Positions 62,140 to 64,000 of a stretch of 64,000 bases of DNA are shown piece by piece. The stretch's first letter is position 1; each line of letters opens with the position of its first letter. The DNA lies in NCBI GenBank assembly GCA_031408575.1, contig JANNWS010000090.1:1-64000 (forward strand). The letters are read 5' to 3'. The stretch is from Aliitabrizicola sp031408575 (lineage in GTDB: Bacteria > Pseudomonadota > Alphaproteobacteria > Rhodobacterales > Rhodobacteraceae). Under the pieces are notes generated by a model. That model made no database searches, was not told the origin of the DNA, and worked only from the letters and a program-made list of their open reading frames with translations. Made by a program: the position numbers and the translations under genes.

Positions 62140-62217
62140 ACAGGGATTTCTCCCCTGTAAGCCCGCACTCCGCCTGTGAAGTGAGAGGCGTTTAGCCGAG
62201 AAGTTTCCGGCCCGCAA
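62140..62217 (-). promoter_or_regulatory. rpsB promoter and leader hairpin
   Basis: On the minus strand TTGCGG (62217-62212), 17-base spacer and TAAACG (62194-62189) make a good -35/-10 pair. The leader of about 120 bases carries a small hairpin ACAGGG/CCCTGT (62158-62140). An S2-type leader that feeds back on its own translation is possible; the known gammaproteobacterial rpsB leader was not recognised. Confidence 0.5.
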
Positions 62218-62280
62218 GTGGAAGTGCGGCTGCATCGGACCGCGCAGGTCACGCGCGGTTCTGACGGCTTGCACGGCAGA

Positions 62281-63219
62281 TCAATGATGTATGCACGCCA
62301 ACCCGATGGCAGAGATATGCGTCTGATCGGTTCCACAACAACCGCCGACGACACGAAGTGCGGGCAGCAAGCGTTTAAGGTCGGAGTACAGAATGCCCAA
62401 CTCATCGGCGTTTCCGGCATCGAGTTCAGTCGATGTGTCGAGTTCGGCATGACTTTTGCGCGATGCATTCGCGCGAACGGCGCCAATTCGCGTCACCCAT
62501 GATCCGTTCAGCACGGCCCGGAAATGATCGGGATGCGCGCAATTTATTCCGTACCACGCCGGATAGCCATCCGTCGCCAGATCAGTTTCGGCGATGGCCT
62601 GTTCCAGCGACATGCCGGATATGAGGCGGCCATCCGTTTCAACTGTGAAGGACAGTGCCACCGGCAAGCCGGCCGCGCGGGCGGCCTGCGCTATGCCTGT
62701 CGCCTCGCCGGTCGAACTGATCGTCATTGCGGTGATCATCTGGACACCTGCGTTGGCCAGCGTGTCGATTTGCGGGGCGTGATAGGCCTGCGCCTGGTCA
62801 GCGGTAAGGATGCAGTCCGGTGCATAGGCATCGCCATGCGGGCCAACAACGCCATTTACGACAATGTCCTGATCAGGCCGGGTATCGCGCAGATTGATTG
62901 CAAAGGCCGCCGCTTCACGATTCGCGTTGTCGATTTCCATTGGCGAAAGCCCCATGACGTTTCCCCAGCCATAGCTTGCGCGCCAAGTCACGGTATCAAG
63001 AACAGCGCCGGTATCCAGTGATTTTGCCATATCCAGAATCGTCGTGAAATAGCGTGTCAGTGCCGCCCTGCCCCGCAGGTCATCCAGAAGTGGAAACGAG
63101 GCGAAGTGCGGCAGATCAAGACCTTCAAGAAAGATCATCACGGTTTCAAGGCCACCGTCGGCCAGCCAGAGCTTTCCGGAGGTCTGACGCTCAAGCGCCG
63201 CTGTTCGGGTCGTGGTCAT
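62281..63219 (-). CDS. Homocysteine S-methyltransferase family protein
   Basis: 312 residues. The barrel has LWLADGGLETVMIF at the start, GINCAHPDHFRAVL with the first zinc Cys, and RVVGGCCGTDQTHI with the paired zinc cysteines. It transfers a methyl group to homocysteine, from S-methylmethionine or a betaine-like donor, to make methionine. Start ATG 63219 follows AAGGGG. Upstream lie a palindrome and a hairpin with a nine-base T run, so it is probably regulated by methionine or SAM status. Confidence 0.85.
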   Translation of the reverse strand: MTTTRTAALERQTSGKLWLADGGLETVMIFLEGLDLPHFASFPLLDDLRGRAALTRYFTTILDMAKSLDTGAVLDTVTWRASYGWGNVMGLSPMEIDNANREAAAFAINLRDTRPDQDIVVNGVVGPHGDAYAPDCILTADQAQAYHAPQIDTLANAGVQMITAMTISSTGEATGIAQAARAAGLPVALSFTVETDGRLISGMSLEQAIAETDLATDGYPAWYGINCAHPDHFRAVLNGSWVTRIGAVRANASRKSHAELDTSTELDAGNADELGILYSDLKRLLPALRVVGGCCGTDQTHISAIGLACIHH

Positions 63220-63260
63220 GACGATCCCCTTGAAAAGGCTGGACAGCCTTGCAAAAAAAA

Positions 63261-63291
63261 ATCGGGCTATCCGATATATTGAACGCTTCAA
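63261..63291 (-). promoter_or_regulatory. Leader hairpin with T run and operator-like palindrome before homocysteine methyltransferase gene
   Basis: On the plus strand, TTGAACGCTTCAA (63279-63291) is a perfect palindrome; extended to about 19 bases it has one mismatched pair. Between it and the gene, ATCGG-ATAGC-CCGAT on the minus strand (63275-63261) is followed by nine T bases (63261-63253). The short stem could attenuate transcription, and the palindrome could be an ArsR/SahR-type operator. Confidence 0.45.
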
Positions 63292-63491
63292 CATACCAGT
63301 AAATTAAGGAAAATATACTGGCTGGTGGGTCGGACGTCTGGCGGAACTGCCGCGACGGCGGGATTCCTCATCTTTGAGCAATACCTTTGTGGTTGCCTGG
63401 GGTCCTGGCACGGATACGCCGGTAGAAAAGGGACCAAAGCAGTGACGGCATTGCACGTGACGGTGATCTCGCAGGTTTCGGGCAGGTTCCG

Positions 63492-64000
63492 GTGGTGACG
63501 CATCCGGAGTTTGCCAGCGGTTCAGCAGAACTGCGCGCGATACGGCGCGAAGGCACTGGCATTTTGGCTACGGCGTTCCTGTTCAGTTTCGCGGTGAATA
63601 TCCTGATGCTGACCGGTCCGCTGTACATGTTGCAGGTCTATGACCGCGTCCTTGGCAGCCGGTCGGAAGAGACACTTTTGGCCCTGTCGCTGCTGGCGGC
63701 CGGTCTTTATGGGGCGATGGGGGTGCTTGATCATGCGCGCGGGCGTCTGATGGCATTGGCGGGCGCGCGGTTTCAGGACCGGCTTGACCGGCGGGTGTTG
63801 ATGGCGGCGCAAAAATCTGCGGCTTTGGCCCCCGATGAGCAGAACGGCCTCAGCGCGCAACATGATGTTGAGGCGATCCGCCGGGTCCTTTCATCGCCCG
63901 TGATGCTGGCACTTTTCGACCTGCCCTGGACGCCGTTGTTCATGGCGGCAATCTTCGTGTTTCATCCATGGCTTGGCTGGCTGGCGGTCGCAGGTGGTAT
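63492..64000 (+). CDS. Type I secretion ABC transporter, PrtD family (3' end cut by window)
   Basis: First 169 residues of an ABC exporter of the PrtD/HlyB type I secretion class: LRAIRREGTGILATAFLFS, then membrane helices with LMLTGPLYMLQVYDRVLGS and the cytoplasmic DRRVLMAAQKSA loop, and SSPVMLALFDLPWTPLFMAA. The ATPase domain lies beyond base 64000. Start GTG 63492 (or 63495) follows GGCAGG. It should work with an HlyD-type adaptor and an outer membrane channel to export an RTX protein. Confidence 0.85.
   Translation, partial: MVTHPEFASGSAELRAIRREGTGILATAFLFSFAVNILMLTGPLYMLQVYDRVLGSRSEETLLALSLLAAGLYGAMGVLDHARGRLMALAGARFQDRLDRRVLMAAQKSAALAPDEQNGLSAQHDVEAIRRVLSSPVMLALFDLPWTPLFMAAIFVFHPWLGWLAVAGG

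Noticed and set aside
63220..63300. SAM-II or SAM/SAH riboswitch before the homocysteine methyltransferase gene
   Set aside because: The conserved riboswitch core sequences that I know were not seen; only a short stem and T run are present.

Overview
The window is GC-rich, densely packed bacterial chromosome. It suggests a member of the Rhodobacteraceae (Alphaproteobacteria, close to Rhodobacter or its relatives). Supporting evidence is an aglREFGAK alpha-glucoside cluster, an iscR/suf iron-sulfur operon led by an IscR without the usual cysteine triad, CckA with a CtrA-type box in front of it, a GTTC-N7-GTTC type SOS box at recA, and an intergenic hairpin element of a kind I associate with this family. 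No insertion sequence, prophage or CRISPR array was seen. The window cuts one gene at each end.

Layout. 1-4018: signalling module (NarL-type regulator, FIST sensor, PAS hybrid kinase). 4128-8419: coxGSLM, a molybdenum hydroxylase of the form II CO-dehydrogenase-like type. 8612-18656: glucoside catabolism, with glk, bglA and aglR on the minus strand and aglE-F-G-A-K on the plus strand around a shared control region with two LacI-type operators. 18806-28760: mixed housekeeping genes (acetyltransferase-like protein, TDT transporter, cupredoxin, glutamine amidotransferase, guaB, an rRNA methyltransferase, cckA, a sulfotransferase-like gene). 28944-35012: recA, alaS, a DUF1330 protein, typA. 35143-39854: membrane proteins including a 24-residue one, a YitT-family protein, icd, an HD hydrolase and an alpha/beta hydrolase. 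40015-48241: iscR, a cysteine desulfurase, sufB, a methyltransferase-like gene, sufC, sufD, two membrane proteins, sufS. Then come tRNA-Arg(CCG), a 562-base stretch without a gene and a stand-alone receiver protein.

49326-58309 is a sugar-acid catabolic region. It encodes an aldo/keto reductase, an amidohydrolase-type lactonase, a UxaA-type dehydratase, an SDR and a fumarylacetoacetase-fold hydrolase. Together these make a complete non-phosphorylating route like that for L-fucose, ending in pyruvate and lactate. A GntR regulator, FucU mutarotase, SGNH esterase and ribokinase-family kinase lie alongside. Three copies of one operator (core ACATGYTAGTATG) tie the region together: one overlaps the gntR start codon and two lie in a 970-base stretch where a sugar ABC transporter has decayed to a 121-residue remnant.

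58496-64000: rpe, a persulfide-dioxygenase-like MBL protein, tsf and rpsB, a homocysteine methyltransferase-family gene with an operator-like dyad, and the start of a PrtD-type type I secretion ABC transporter.

The most interesting parts are the operator trio with the decayed transporter, the likely leaderless gntR transcript, the CtrA box at cckA, the composite intergenic repeat, and several small proteins that standard gene calling would miss.
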